Below, in pieces: positions 54,959-62,846 of a stretch of 64,000 nt of DNA. The position numbers were made by a program, and so were the translations under genes. Position 1 is the stretch's first letter. Each line of letters opens with the position of its first letter. The notes beneath the pieces are model-generated. The model saw only the letters and a program-made list of their open reading frames with translations. It did no database searches and was not told the origin of the DNA. The stretch is from Daedaleopsis sinensis (taxonomy: Eukaryota > Basidiomycota > Agaricomycetes > Polyporales > Polyporaceae): positions 372,001 to 436,000 of the forward strand of contig CM066311.1 of the NCBI GenBank assembly GCA_033807695.1. The letters are read 5' to 3'.

Positions 54959-55999
54959 ATGGCGACCACACCTCCCAACACCAACACGATCACCCCTCCC
55001 ACCTCCGTCCTTCCTCCCCCCCAGGCTCCCACCAAGAACAATCTGACGTTTCAAACTATCGAAGGCCAAATGATCACTGAGGTACACTTGTCCCAGTGCG
55101 CCGAGCTATTCAGCGCGCACTATGGTATCTGGGGACAGCAAGCTGCTCCCCCTCTCAAGGCTGGTGAGTCTCTTTTTTCGTTTCGTCGTTCGCTTCACTA
55201 GACTCAAGTACTCCTAGGAAATCGGGTCAAGATGACTTCCAGGAAGTTGAGGCAGCAGTGCCTGGGTCAACCTTACGAAACGATTCTCGCCATGGCTTGG
55301 GAGGATAACAGATTCATCGGCCATGCGTTCGCTACGAAGTGGAAGTACGGGGACGGTAAGTCGTGTGTCGTTCTTTCACTCATGCTCTCTCTCATCATAT
55401 TCGTAGGGTATGTTGGATGGATCACGCAGCTCGTCGTCGATTCGCATTGTCGCAGGCAGGGAATTGCGTCCATGCTGCTCCGCCGCCTCACCAAGACGGA
55501 TTGGAGCGAGGGTGTCAACTTCATGGGCCTTGTGTCCTCCCACCCTGGGGCGTGCAACGCGTTGTGCAACGTCTATTGTGCGTGCATAATGCATCTTGCG
55601 TGTGGTGAGACTGTACTAACCTACTATGTAGATATCCGTCCTGAAGACATCGATACGACAATCATCAGCACGCATGCCGCCGCTGTCGTCGCTTGTACGA
55701 ACGTGGACTACTTGAAGAACCTTCAGTTCCGTGGTTCTCTCTTCGAGCAGAACCCGCCGCCCGAGACAGTCTCACAGGTTTTTACATCGTTCTGGGTCGA
55801 TCATTCCGAGCCTCTCCTCGCTCTTGGGATTTGCAAGCAGCGCAGGGAGTGGGTGCTGGGGGACTTTGTAAATGCACAGAGTCTACTCCTCGCCCTAGTC
55901 GTGACTCGTCCAAGCCTGTATATTCAGGAGACGTGTACAACGGGGGGTGAAGAGAGAGTTGTCCTCTCTCTTCCCCTGATACGCGGATACACTACATGA
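54959..55999 (+). CDS. GNAT-family N-acetyltransferase, 3' end replaced by an LTR
   Basis: Exons are 54959-55163, 55218-55355, 55407-55577 and 55632-55999; introns of 54, 51 and 54 nt keep frame; 293 aa as read. The GNAT core is clear: ILAMAWEDNRFIGHAFATKW (strands 2-3), VGWITQLVVDSHCRRQGIAS with the acetyl-CoA-binding Q/RxxGxG/A loop as RRQGIAS, MLLRRLTKTDW, then GLVSSHPGACNAL. GNAT enzymes move an acetyl group from acetyl-CoA to an amine; the substrate is unknown. The LTR of the Ty3/gypsy element begins at 55867. The last 44 or so residues, including the stop, are therefore LTR-encoded and the native C-terminus is lost. The catalytic core precedes the insertion, so a chimeric enzyme could still fold. 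It is paired divergently with the 551-aa gene. Confidence 0.8.
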
Positions 56000-56113
56000 T
56001 AACTGTACAGTACTTCAGCCACAGTGATGATATAAGCGGTAGTCCATGGTTCGAGACGCCAGCACAGCCACTAGGCGTTAATACCGGGGTATTAACGCCT
56101 CGCGGCCTTTACA
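55867..56113 (-). repeat. 3' LTR of the Ty3/gypsy element (247 bp)
   Basis: It begins TGTAAATG and ends GGCCTTTACA, so the tips are the short inverted repeat TGTAAA/TTTACA with TG..CA ends. It is followed on the element's inner side by a polypurine tract (minus strand) and the end of ORF3. It contains a 28-bp palindrome at 56073-56100 and a TATA-like GCTTATATC (minus strand, near 56030). The 5' LTR lies beyond the window, so identity between LTRs cannot be checked here. Confidence 0.8.
56073..56100. repeat. Perfect 13-bp inverted repeat inside the LTR
   Basis: Arms AGGCGTTAATACC and GGTATTAACGCCT around a GG centre. It could form a stem in the LTR transcript or act as a binding site. Confidence 0.75.
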
Positions 56114-56126
56114 TCCTCCCCCTCTC
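56114..56126 (-). other. Polypurine tract of the LTR retrotransposon
   Basis: On the minus strand GAGAGGGGGAGGA directly abuts the LTR start TGTAAAGG. This is the standard primer position for plus-strand DNA synthesis. Confidence 0.8.
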
Positions 56127-56231
56127 GACCGAGCAGCGGTCGTAACATATACGTAAACCAATAGAAATAGAATGAGTGGATCGCGCAGGATGCGCGTGCG
56201 AAGGAAGATGGTAACGAACGTAACCGGGGAA

Positions 56232-58784
56232 CTAGTCCGTGGAGGGAGCGGGAGCGGAAGTGGGAGCGGCAGCGGCGGACGGTGCGATGGCGGCAGCGGG
56301 TGCGGACGACGAGGGTGCGGCGGCGGAAGCGGCGGCGCGAGCGGCGGATGAGGAGGAGGAAGGGGTAGTGGGCGGCGGCGCGATTCGCGCGGGCGCTTCT
56401 CCCATTATGATGTCCTCAGCCGGCGGGGTGTTGTAGTCGCGTTCCGCGCGGGCGAATGCATGCTCGCGCAGTGGTATGCGAGACGCGTACGACTCGTGGC
56501 AGATGTCGAGGGTGTCGCGGGGCACGGAGGGGAAGCGGGTAGTGCCGATAGGGAGGTCCTCGAGACGGCAACGGGTCTGGCGCGCGTAGGATTGGAGGGC
56601 CGCGGTGAGCTCGCCGAGCGAGGGTGCCGAATGCGCCGCTATCCAGGCCGCGATGTGGTGGTAGCAGAGGCCTCGGCAGTCGTAGGGGTAGGGCGCCGGG
56701 GTCATCTCCACTAGCAGCATGTCGTACTGCCCTTGCTGTACGATCCACTCGTACACGCCGTCGATGGAGAGGAGCTCGATAGCGCCGCGGAAGAATGAGG
56801 ACTCCTCGTACCGCTCGACGACACCGGGCGGCACGAATGGCAGGATCGTGGAGAGAAACGTCTCAGCCACGACGTCGGCGGCCTGCGGCATCGCGAGGAC
56901 CGTCGGGGGAGCCGGAACAAGGTTCTCGCGCGTGCGCATCCCAAGCGGCCATTCCGCGGTTGGCTTCGCCGCGAAGTGACGGATCACCTCGCCGGTGGAC
57001 CCAAGGCTCGAGATGAACCGGTCACGGCCCGATCTCGAGCGCGTGAGCCACTGCTGGGCGGTATCGGTCTCGTAGGGGATGACGCGGAGCGCGGGGATCT
57101 GCGGCTCGGCAGGGGCGACGGGAGCAGGAAGGGATGATGATGATGAGGATGGTCCGGGAACGGGAGGGACATTTTCGAGTGCCTGCGCTTTGAAAGGCGC
57201 GATGTACTTCTGGTCGTGCGGGTACGCCGAAATGAGGTAGCGAAGCCCCTCATTTCGGCGCGCAGTGGGCTCGTGCGCGACGTGCGTCAAGCGCGTATAA
57301 AAGCGCATGGCCTCGACGTTCTTCTCGTTGATGGCGAGGCAGCGAAGGTTGTGCGCTTGGTGGAGCGTCACAATCTTCACTCCCTCCCAAGGACCACACG
57401 GCAGCTGCCCGAATTTGGGGGGGTTGGGAGGAGGAGTGCTCTTCGGTCGGCGAGCCGATCGACGAACACGCTTGTCCTCCTCTTCCTCGCCCTCCGTCGT
57501 GCACTCGTTCTCTGCCCACTCCGGGATCTCGAATGGGACTGGCCCATGCTCGTTCGCGGAGGGAGTGGTGTCGAGCACTTTGTCGATCTGCTCGCCCACG
57601 TTCGAGCCGCGCCACCATATATACCACTTGGACCAGGGCTGGCCCTCGACTGAAGGGTCAGGCCCTGGGCCAACAGCGTGCGACGAGATGAGCGCGTTGG
57701 GAATACGCTGGCCCAAATCGTCGCGCTGGAGCTGCGCGTTGTCGATCGCGGGCGCGGGCACGACTGCCATAGCGTTCCCATCCTCGTTGGCGCGCTTTAA
57801 TGGGATGATCCCGGATGACGATTCGGCCGGGGCGTTCTCGGCGATCGTCATCGGGGTGTCCTGGTCCGCCAGCTGGACGATCGGGACAGTAGTCTCGACC
57901 GTCTGGTTGGGCGGAGCAGCGGGCCCGAAGTTCTGGGTTGCGGAGGAGGGGCCGGTGGAAGTTGACGACGAGGGGCCGGCCGGCTGGGCGGTGGCGGGCG
58001 CCACGAACTGACGCTGCGGCCATCCCGAGTCGGACCTCCTTGGCGGTGCGTGCGACGACGCGCGAAGGTCGCGATTGCGGGGCGGCGGGCCGACAAGTTG
58101 CAACTGACGTTGCTGCAAGTCGGCCTCACGCCTCGCGACCTCAGCCTCGCGTTCGCGCAACGAGTGTTCTCGTTGCCGCGTCTCGCGAAGCTCGGCCTCG
58201 ACCTCGTCGTTCCGTTTTGCAAGATCGTTGATGCGCGCCTGCAGCGCCTCGACGGTCTTGCATGACGCATTGTATGCAATGCGCCATGGGTCCTCCGGGG
58301 TGGCGGCTGCAGTCATCATTTGTGGGACTGGGTACCCCTGGGCGCCGATGTACATGGGCTGTTGCCCGTACATCGGCCCCGGGTAGTATTGCGGGATCGG
58401 GGGGAGTTGTTGTTGAGGTGCCGGGGGGGCATGGACGGTCGGCGGAAGCGGGGGGGCTTCCGCCACCGATCCTCCCCTTCTGGACACGCTACTCGGGTCC
58501 TGTGGCGGCGGCGGTCCCCAGCCACCGTGAGAGGACGGCTCACCCCACGTATTGGTGGGCGCAGCGCCCCACGAGTCTCCGGCGGTGGATCTTGTTGTCG
58601 GCGAGCCGGCGGTTGGGGCGTTGTGGGAGTTCATCGGGTCGGGTGGGTGGGAGTAGGCGATAGTCGAGAAGAAGAGATGCAGGAAAATGATTCGAAGTCC
58701 GCCAGCGTCCTGAGCTGGCGCTATCCCACGCATGTGGAATTGGGGCGGAGCCTCAATTCCAGTCACGTGGCCGCGACGCGTCAT
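56232..58784 (-). CDS. LTR-element ORF3: 850-aa protein of unknown function after pol
   Basis: Minus strand from ATG 58784-58782, in the same frame as pol and starting 21 nt after the pol stop. Residues 1-50 include a short hydrophobic run (IIFLHLFFSTIAY). Residues 51-165 are Pro/Gly/Gln/Tyr-rich and 176-230 are a strong coiled-coil candidate (LREREAEVARREADLQQRQL). There is a Ser/Pro linker, an acidic patch followed by basic RVRRSARRPK, and a structured C-terminal half (MRFYTRLTHVAHEPTARRNE, LSTILPFVPPGVVERYEESS, LCYHHIAAWIAAHS). The last 60 residues are Ala/Ser/Pro. I recognise no env, RNase H or nuclease domain, and no clear membrane anchor. A second ATG (Met51) follows CT-rich text that could be an independent leader. 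Possible roles are a structural or Gag-like protein made by readthrough or from its own transcript, or a captured host gene. Confidence 0.75.
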   Translation of the reverse strand: MTRRGHVTGIEAPPQFHMRGIAPAQDAGGLRIIFLHLFFSTIAYSHPPDPMNSHNAPTAGSPTTRSTAGDSWGAAPTNTWGEPSSHGGWGPPPPQDPSSVSRRGGSVAEAPPLPPTVHAPPAPQQQLPPIPQYYPGPMYGQQPMYIGAQGYPVPQMMTAAATPEDPWRIAYNASCKTVEALQARINDLAKRNDEVEAELRETRQREHSLREREAEVARREADLQQRQLQLVGPPPRNRDLRASSHAPPRRSDSGWPQRQFVAPATAQPAGPSSSTSTGPSSATQNFGPAAPPNQTVETTVPIVQLADQDTPMTIAENAPAESSSGIIPLKRANEDGNAMAVVPAPAIDNAQLQRDDLGQRIPNALISSHAVGPGPDPSVEGQPWSKWYIWWRGSNVGEQIDKVLDTTPSANEHGPVPFEIPEWAENECTTEGEEEEDKRVRRSARRPKSTPPPNPPKFGQLPCGPWEGVKIVTLHQAHNLRCLAINEKNVEAMRFYTRLTHVAHEPTARRNEGLRYLISAYPHDQKYIAPFKAQALENVPPVPGPSSSSSSLPAPVAPAEPQIPALRVIPYETDTAQQWLTRSRSGRDRFISSLGSTGEVIRHFAAKPTAEWPLGMRTRENLVPAPPTVLAMPQAADVVAETFLSTILPFVPPGVVERYEESSFFRGAIELLSIDGVYEWIVQQGQYDMLLVEMTPAPYPYDCRGLCYHHIAAWIAAHSAPSLGELTAALQSYARQTRCRLEDLPIGTTRFPSVPRDTLDICHESYASRIPLREHAFARAERDYNTPPAEDIIMGEAPARIAPPPTTPSSSSSAARAAASAAAPSSSAPAAAIAPSAAAAPTSAPAPSTD

Positions 58785-58799
58785 TACACGCGCGCGGCC

Positions 58800-58808
58800 T
58801 GATTGCTA
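58800..58808 (-). promoter_or_regulatory. Candidate stop-readthrough site between pol and ORF3
   Basis: Pol ends GAA TAG, followed by CAA TCA. CAATCA fits the hexanucleotide consensus CARYYA known to promote readthrough of UAG in tobamoviruses and yeast. After it the frame continues CAA TCA GGC CGC GCG CGT GTA straight into the ORF3 ATG, with no second stop. Confidence 0.55.
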
Positions 58809-61800
58809 TTCTCGCCTTGGACCATTTGCACTCGTAGAGGGCGCATCGCGCTCCCTACGCGGCAACTGCGCCAAGTCCCTTACGCCGAGTACGGCTAGAT
58901 AGTCGTCGAGTGCCTTGAGATCCTCGCATTCGTGCGCAGGTTCCCAAGTGTGCTCGCCTACTGTCCAGTGTACGAGGAGCTCGATGGCATTTCCTTGCCA
59001 TCGATGTCCCACTATCTCGTCCACCTGCCACTCCAAATCGTCGGGCATACCGAAGTCGTAAAACTTCTTGGTTTCCCGAGCGGGGAATAGTTCGTCATCG
59101 TTCGCATTATGGGGCTTCAGAAGTGACGAGTGGAACGATGGATGCACTCGTCGCTTCTTTAGCTCTTCCGGTAATTCGAGCGTATAATGAGATGTATCAT
59201 TATGCGCTGACTTTATCTCGAAAGGTCCAATGTACTTTGGGGCTAGTTTGCGTGCCCTGCCCTTTGGCAACGCCAGGTTCTTAGTGGATAAGTACACTAA
59301 GTCCCCAACGTTGTAGTGGGGAGGGTCCGCCGCACGCCGCCGGTTAGCCTGGTGGGCCGCCACGACGCGACTCTCGATGATCGCGTCGTGCGCCTGCTCC
59401 AGGTTCAGTCGGGCGCGCTCTGCAAACGCTTTGGCTCCGGGTAGAGCCCTAGATATCGTCGGGAATGACGACATCTTGGGCATATATCCGTATATTAGTT
59501 CGAAAGGTGCGTACCCCGTAGATGAGCTGACACTTGAATTTATAGCGAATTCGACTAGCGGGAGCTTCTCCTGCCAGTCGGACTGGTCTGGGTGTACTAT
59601 TGAACGTAGGATCTGTCCTACGTTTCTGATAGCACGCTCTGACGCTCCGTCCGTCTGCGGGTGGAACGCAGTTGACATGAGCAACTGCGTTCCTAGTAGA
59701 CGTTGTACCTCTTGCCAAAATCGCGACGTGAACTTAGAGTCACGATCCGATACGATTGTTTCGGGTACTCCGTGAAGTCGTATGACTTCGCGGATGTATA
59801 TGTACGCTAGGTCCGTAGCCGTGTCTGTGACGCGGCATGGTATCAGATGTACCATGCTGGTCAGTCTACACAGTACCACCCATATGTAGTTGTACCCGTT
59901 GGCGTCGGGGAATGGGCCCAAAAAGTCCATTCCCGCTGACTGCCACGGGAACAGTGGAATTGGCATCGAGTGCAGCCATCCCGCGGGCGGTTGTGGGCTC
60001 GTCTTTGACATCTGGCAGGTCTCGCATGTAGCGCAGAACTGTTGGATTTCAACTGACATTCTGGGCCACCATACCCATCGACGCAAATATTCGATGGTCT
60101 TCCTAGGTCCCAGGTGCCCAATTGTGCGATGCCCAGCGTCGATGACGATCTCGTTCAATCGTCGCCGACCCTTGAGCTTCGTTCGAGGTATGCACAGGCA
60201 TTGGAACCCCAGTCGAGTACGGACGTATAGTAGTTCGTCCTCGACCGTGAAGTTCGGGTATGCAGAAGGTTTTTCTACTACCTTCTTGAACAGTGCATCC
60301 GCTCCGTAACCAGCGCGAATTGATTTCATCAATTCGTCGTTGGTCCGGAGCGCGGTGACGAGTGGAGGTCCATCCTGCATGGCGTCTTTTACCGTGACTT
60401 CCGATAGCTCGTAGCGCTGCTTCAGCGTCGCAGTATCGGTAGGAATGTGGCGGAGTGTCACGGCGCTGACAGCGTCGTGCATCTCCGCCGCCTCCACTTC
60501 ACGCGGTTCGACCTTGTCGCGCGGCTTCCGAGTCCGTTTCACGGGCCACTCGGCGGCATTATTTGGATCGACCTTACGGGGACGTGGCGGGCGAAGCGAC
60601 ATAGCTCGAACCTCCACGTCTGCAGTCAATTCCTTTCTCCGCGCTTCGGGCAGATCGTCTAATTCCGGGTTGAGGCGGACGTCTGCGTTGACGTACTCCT
60701 CGACTGGATGGAAATCGTCTGCCCCATCGTTTTCGTAGTACCGCGACAGACAGTCCGCGACCTTGTTCTGCTCGCCTTCGACGTGCACTACCTGCGCGTC
60801 GAATCGATCCAAGAACTCGGTCCATCGTATGATCCGGCCACTTTTGGTCTCTCTCGAGGCTGTCTTCAGCTTCGTGAGAGCCTCATGGTCAGTCGCGATG
60901 AAGAACTTGCGGCCAATCAGCCGGTCTTCCCATTTCATCAACGCCTCAATCACACCCAGTGCTTCCTGCTCATAGGTGTGATATGATCGTTGCGCTGATG
61001 AGAATTTCTTGGACATGAACCCGGCTGGGCGACACGTTCGCCAGTCGGGTCCTTGTCCATAGACGGCTCCGACCCCATATACTGAAGCGTCCGTGATCAC
61101 CCAAATCGGTTCGTCCGATTTGGGATCTATGGGCTTTAGTATGGGCACCTTGCACGCCAGAGCCTTGATTCGATTCAAGCACGCTTGATGAATCGGCCTC
61201 CAGTGGAAAGGTTGCCCGTTCCGGCATATAGATTCGAGCGGCGACGTATATGCAGATACGTCGGGCAAGAAATGGGCCAGATACTGTACGAGTCCGAGAA
61301 ATCGTTGAACTTCGTTCAACGATCTCATGGGCCTCCAGTCGCGGATGCGAGCCATCTTGTCCGAGTCAGCGTGGAGTCCCTTGTCATCTATTAGATGGCC
61401 GAGACAGTCCATGCTCTCGGAGTATAGGTCTAGTTTGGATTTGCTGAGGTACATTCGCTGCTCTCGGAGACGCTGGAACACGAGGGTCAAGTGACTCTCG
61501 TGTTCCTCCATAGTTTCCGAGAACACGAATATGTCATCAAGATATATGTGCACGAATATTCCGATGTATTCTCGGAATATCCATGTCATGAGTCGTTGGA
61601 ACGTACTGGGAGCATTGCAGTCGCCTTGCTGCATGACGTGTGAAATGGCAGTTCCGTAGATGGTAGAGAACGCCGTCTTCCAGACGTCCTCTGCCTCTAT
61701 CCGGATCTGCTCGTACGCGTCGGACATATCGATCTTTGTGCGATATTTTGCACGCGCGACATCGTATCGAATGTTGTCCTGATCTGGGAACGGTGTGACG

Positions 61801-62843
61801 TCTTTCAACGTGTTATCGTTCCGTTGTCGCGCATCGACCACCGTACGTAGCTTTCCATTCTTTTTGGGAATGCAAAGCAACGGTGCGGCTTGCGTGGCGG
61901 GTTTCATTTCCCACCATTGCGCATTGATGTATTTATCCATCTTTTCCCGGAGGGCGCCCTTGAGCGCATCCGGGCATCGAGGATGATGGTAGTTATACCG
62001 CTTGTTATCGTCAACAAGCGGTATTCGGTGATTGACTTCTCGCCACGGAGGAAGTACTAGGGGGATGTCTCCGAGTAAATCGGATACCTCCTCTATCCAC
62101 TTCTTCCGTATATGAGGCAGTTCTTCTTCTTTTAGCTGGGGCTGAGACAGTTGATTAACTATCTCATCCTCCATGGCGTCATTGATTCCGTACGGATCCT
62201 CTCGTCCAAACCGATCCCTGCGAACGTTCTCGCTCGACTTCCGACTGACAGTATCGCGATACTTCAGCGGAGGCGTCGGGTTGCGAGAGTCCCGTGTCTT
62301 GATACGTGGCTCCATCCGGGATAGTGTAGCGTGCTCACTGTCCGGGTATCGTATATGCACGATCCTCGGTTTAGTGGTATTCGCACTCGTATTTGAAGGC
62401 TCAGCTTGGGTTGATCGGGGTTCAGAGGGAGACGGTGGTGAGTCCGTCTCCTGCTCTTTACCTGGTCGACCCTTTTGCGCCGACTTGTAGCGGTGCGTTG
62501 TTTTTCTTGGTTTCTTTTTCATACGGGGTGAGGAAGGCTCCTTGTCTTCCTCATCCGTCGGCATGAATATGGAAGGATGATGTGGAGGAAGGTGAGGAAC
62601 ATCTCGTTGTCGCTTGATGTCCTCATCTTCCTCTTCAACGATACTTACTTTGTTTTTCTTCTTAGTTTTACGGTCTGCCGATGCCTTCTTTTTCTCATAT
62701 TTATCCTCCTCGTCCGAGGGGATAAATATTGACGGATGATCATGGCGTAACGTGGGTTTAGCACGTTGCGCTCGTAGGTCCTGATCTTCAACTTCCTCGA
62801 CCGTGGTACTTCTTTTGGAAATACCACGGCGAGGGTGTGCGAG
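58806..62843 (-). CDS. Ty3/gypsy pol: reverse transcriptase, RNase H, integrase, chromodomain
   Basis: The minus-strand frame is open from just after the UGA at 62846-62844 to TAG 58808-58806. The first in-frame ATG is at 62564, giving 1252 aa from there. The linker before and after that ATG is charged and contains two copies of a segment with HPSIFIPSDEEDK / HPSIFMPTDEEDK. From Met 62564: RT about residues 235-420 (KIDMSDAYEQI, QQGDCNAPSTFQ, YLDDIFVFS with D343-D344). RNase H about 490-610 (TDASVYGVGAV, YEQEALGVIEA, ATDHEAL). Integrase starts with an HHCC finger (H..H, CATCETCQ), then the MDFLGPF, VSDRDSKF and GASERAIRN triad. A chromodomain (DDLEWQVDEIVGHRW ... LVHWTVGEHTWEPAHECEDL) closes the protein. 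Chromodomains steer integration to particular chromatin. All catalytic residues I could check are present. Confidence 0.93.
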   Translation of the reverse strand, partial: LAHPRRGISKRSTTVEEVEDQDLRAQRAKPTLRHDHPSIFIPSDEEDKYEKKKASADRKTKKKNKVSIVEEEDEDIKRQRDVPHLPPHHPSIFMPTDEEDKEPSSPRMKKKPRKTTHRYKSAQKGRPGKEQETDSPPSPSEPRSTQAEPSNTSANTTKPRIVHIRYPDSEHATLSRMEPRIKTRDSRNPTPPLKYRDTVSRKSSENVRRDRFGREDPYGINDAMEDEIVNQLSQPQLKEEELPHIRKKWIEEVSDLLGDIPLVLPPWREVNHRIPLVDDNKRYNYHHPRCPDALKGALREKMDKYINAQWWEMKPATQAAPLLCIPKKNGKLRTVVDARQRNDNTLKDVTPFPDQDNIRYDVARAKYRTKIDMSDAYEQIRIEAEDVWKTAFSTIYGTAISHVMQQGDCNAPSTFQRLMTWIFREYIGIFVHIYLDDIFVFSETMEEHESHLTLVFQRLREQRMYLSKSKLDLYSESMDCLGHLIDDKGLHADSDKMARIRDWRPMRSLNEVQRFLGLVQYLAHFLPDVSAYTSPLESICRNGQPFHWRPIHQACLNRIKALACKVPILKPIDPKSDEPIWVITDASVYGVGAVYGQGPDWRTCRPAGFMSKKFSSAQRSYHTYEQEALGVIEALMKWEDRLIGRKFFIATDHEALTKLKTASRETKSGRIIRWTEFLDRFDAQVVHVEGEQNKVADCLSRYYENDGADDFHPVEEYVNADVRLNPELDDLPEARRKELTADVEVRAMSLRPPRPRKVDPNNAAEWPVKRTRKPRDKVEPREVEAAEMHDAVSAVTLRHIPTDTATLKQRYELSEVTVKDAMQDGPPLVTALRTNDELMKSIRAGYGADALFKKVVEKPSAYPNFTVEDELLYVRTRLGFQCLCIPRTKLKGRRRLNEIVIDAGHRTIGHLGPRKTIEYLRRWVWWPRMSVEIQQFCATCETCQMSKTSPQPPAGWLHSMPIPLFPWQSAGMDFLGPFPDANGYNYIWVVLCRLTSMVHLIPCRVTDTATDLAYIYIREVIRLHGVPETIVSDRDSKFTSRFWQEVQRLLGTQLLMSTAFHPQTDGASERAIRNVGQILRSIVHPDQSDWQEKLPLVEFAINSSVSSSTGYAPFELIYGYMPKMSSFPTISRALPGAKAFAERARLNLEQAHDAIIESRVVAAHQANRRRAADPPHYNVGDLVYLSTKNLALPKGRARKLAPKYIGPFEIKSAHNDTSHYTLELPEELKKRRVHPSFHSSLLKPHNANDDELFPARETKKFYDFGMPDDLEWQVDEIVGHRWQGNAIELLVHWTVGEHTWEPAHECEDLKALDDYLAVLGVRDLAQLPRRERDAPSTSANGPRRE
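62500..62810 (-). repeat. Tandem duplication of about 155 nt at the start of pol
   Basis: Two consecutive protein segments share the order VEE(V/E)EDxD, R-Q-R, HHPSIF and DEEDK followed by lysines, encoded just after the UGA. The copies differ at many positions, so the duplication is not new. Confidence 0.6.
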
Positions 62844-62846
62844 TCA
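62844..62846 (-). promoter_or_regulatory. In-frame UGA between gag-pro and pol
   Basis: The protease frame ends AGT CCC TGA, and the next codons CTC GCA CAC CCT continue open into pol. Both sides are in the same phase (63707 and 62564 are congruent modulo 3). Thus one stop codon is all that separates Gag-Pro from Pol. UGA followed by CU resembles leaky UGA contexts, but the base after CU is C rather than A, so the match is partial. Confidence 0.6.
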
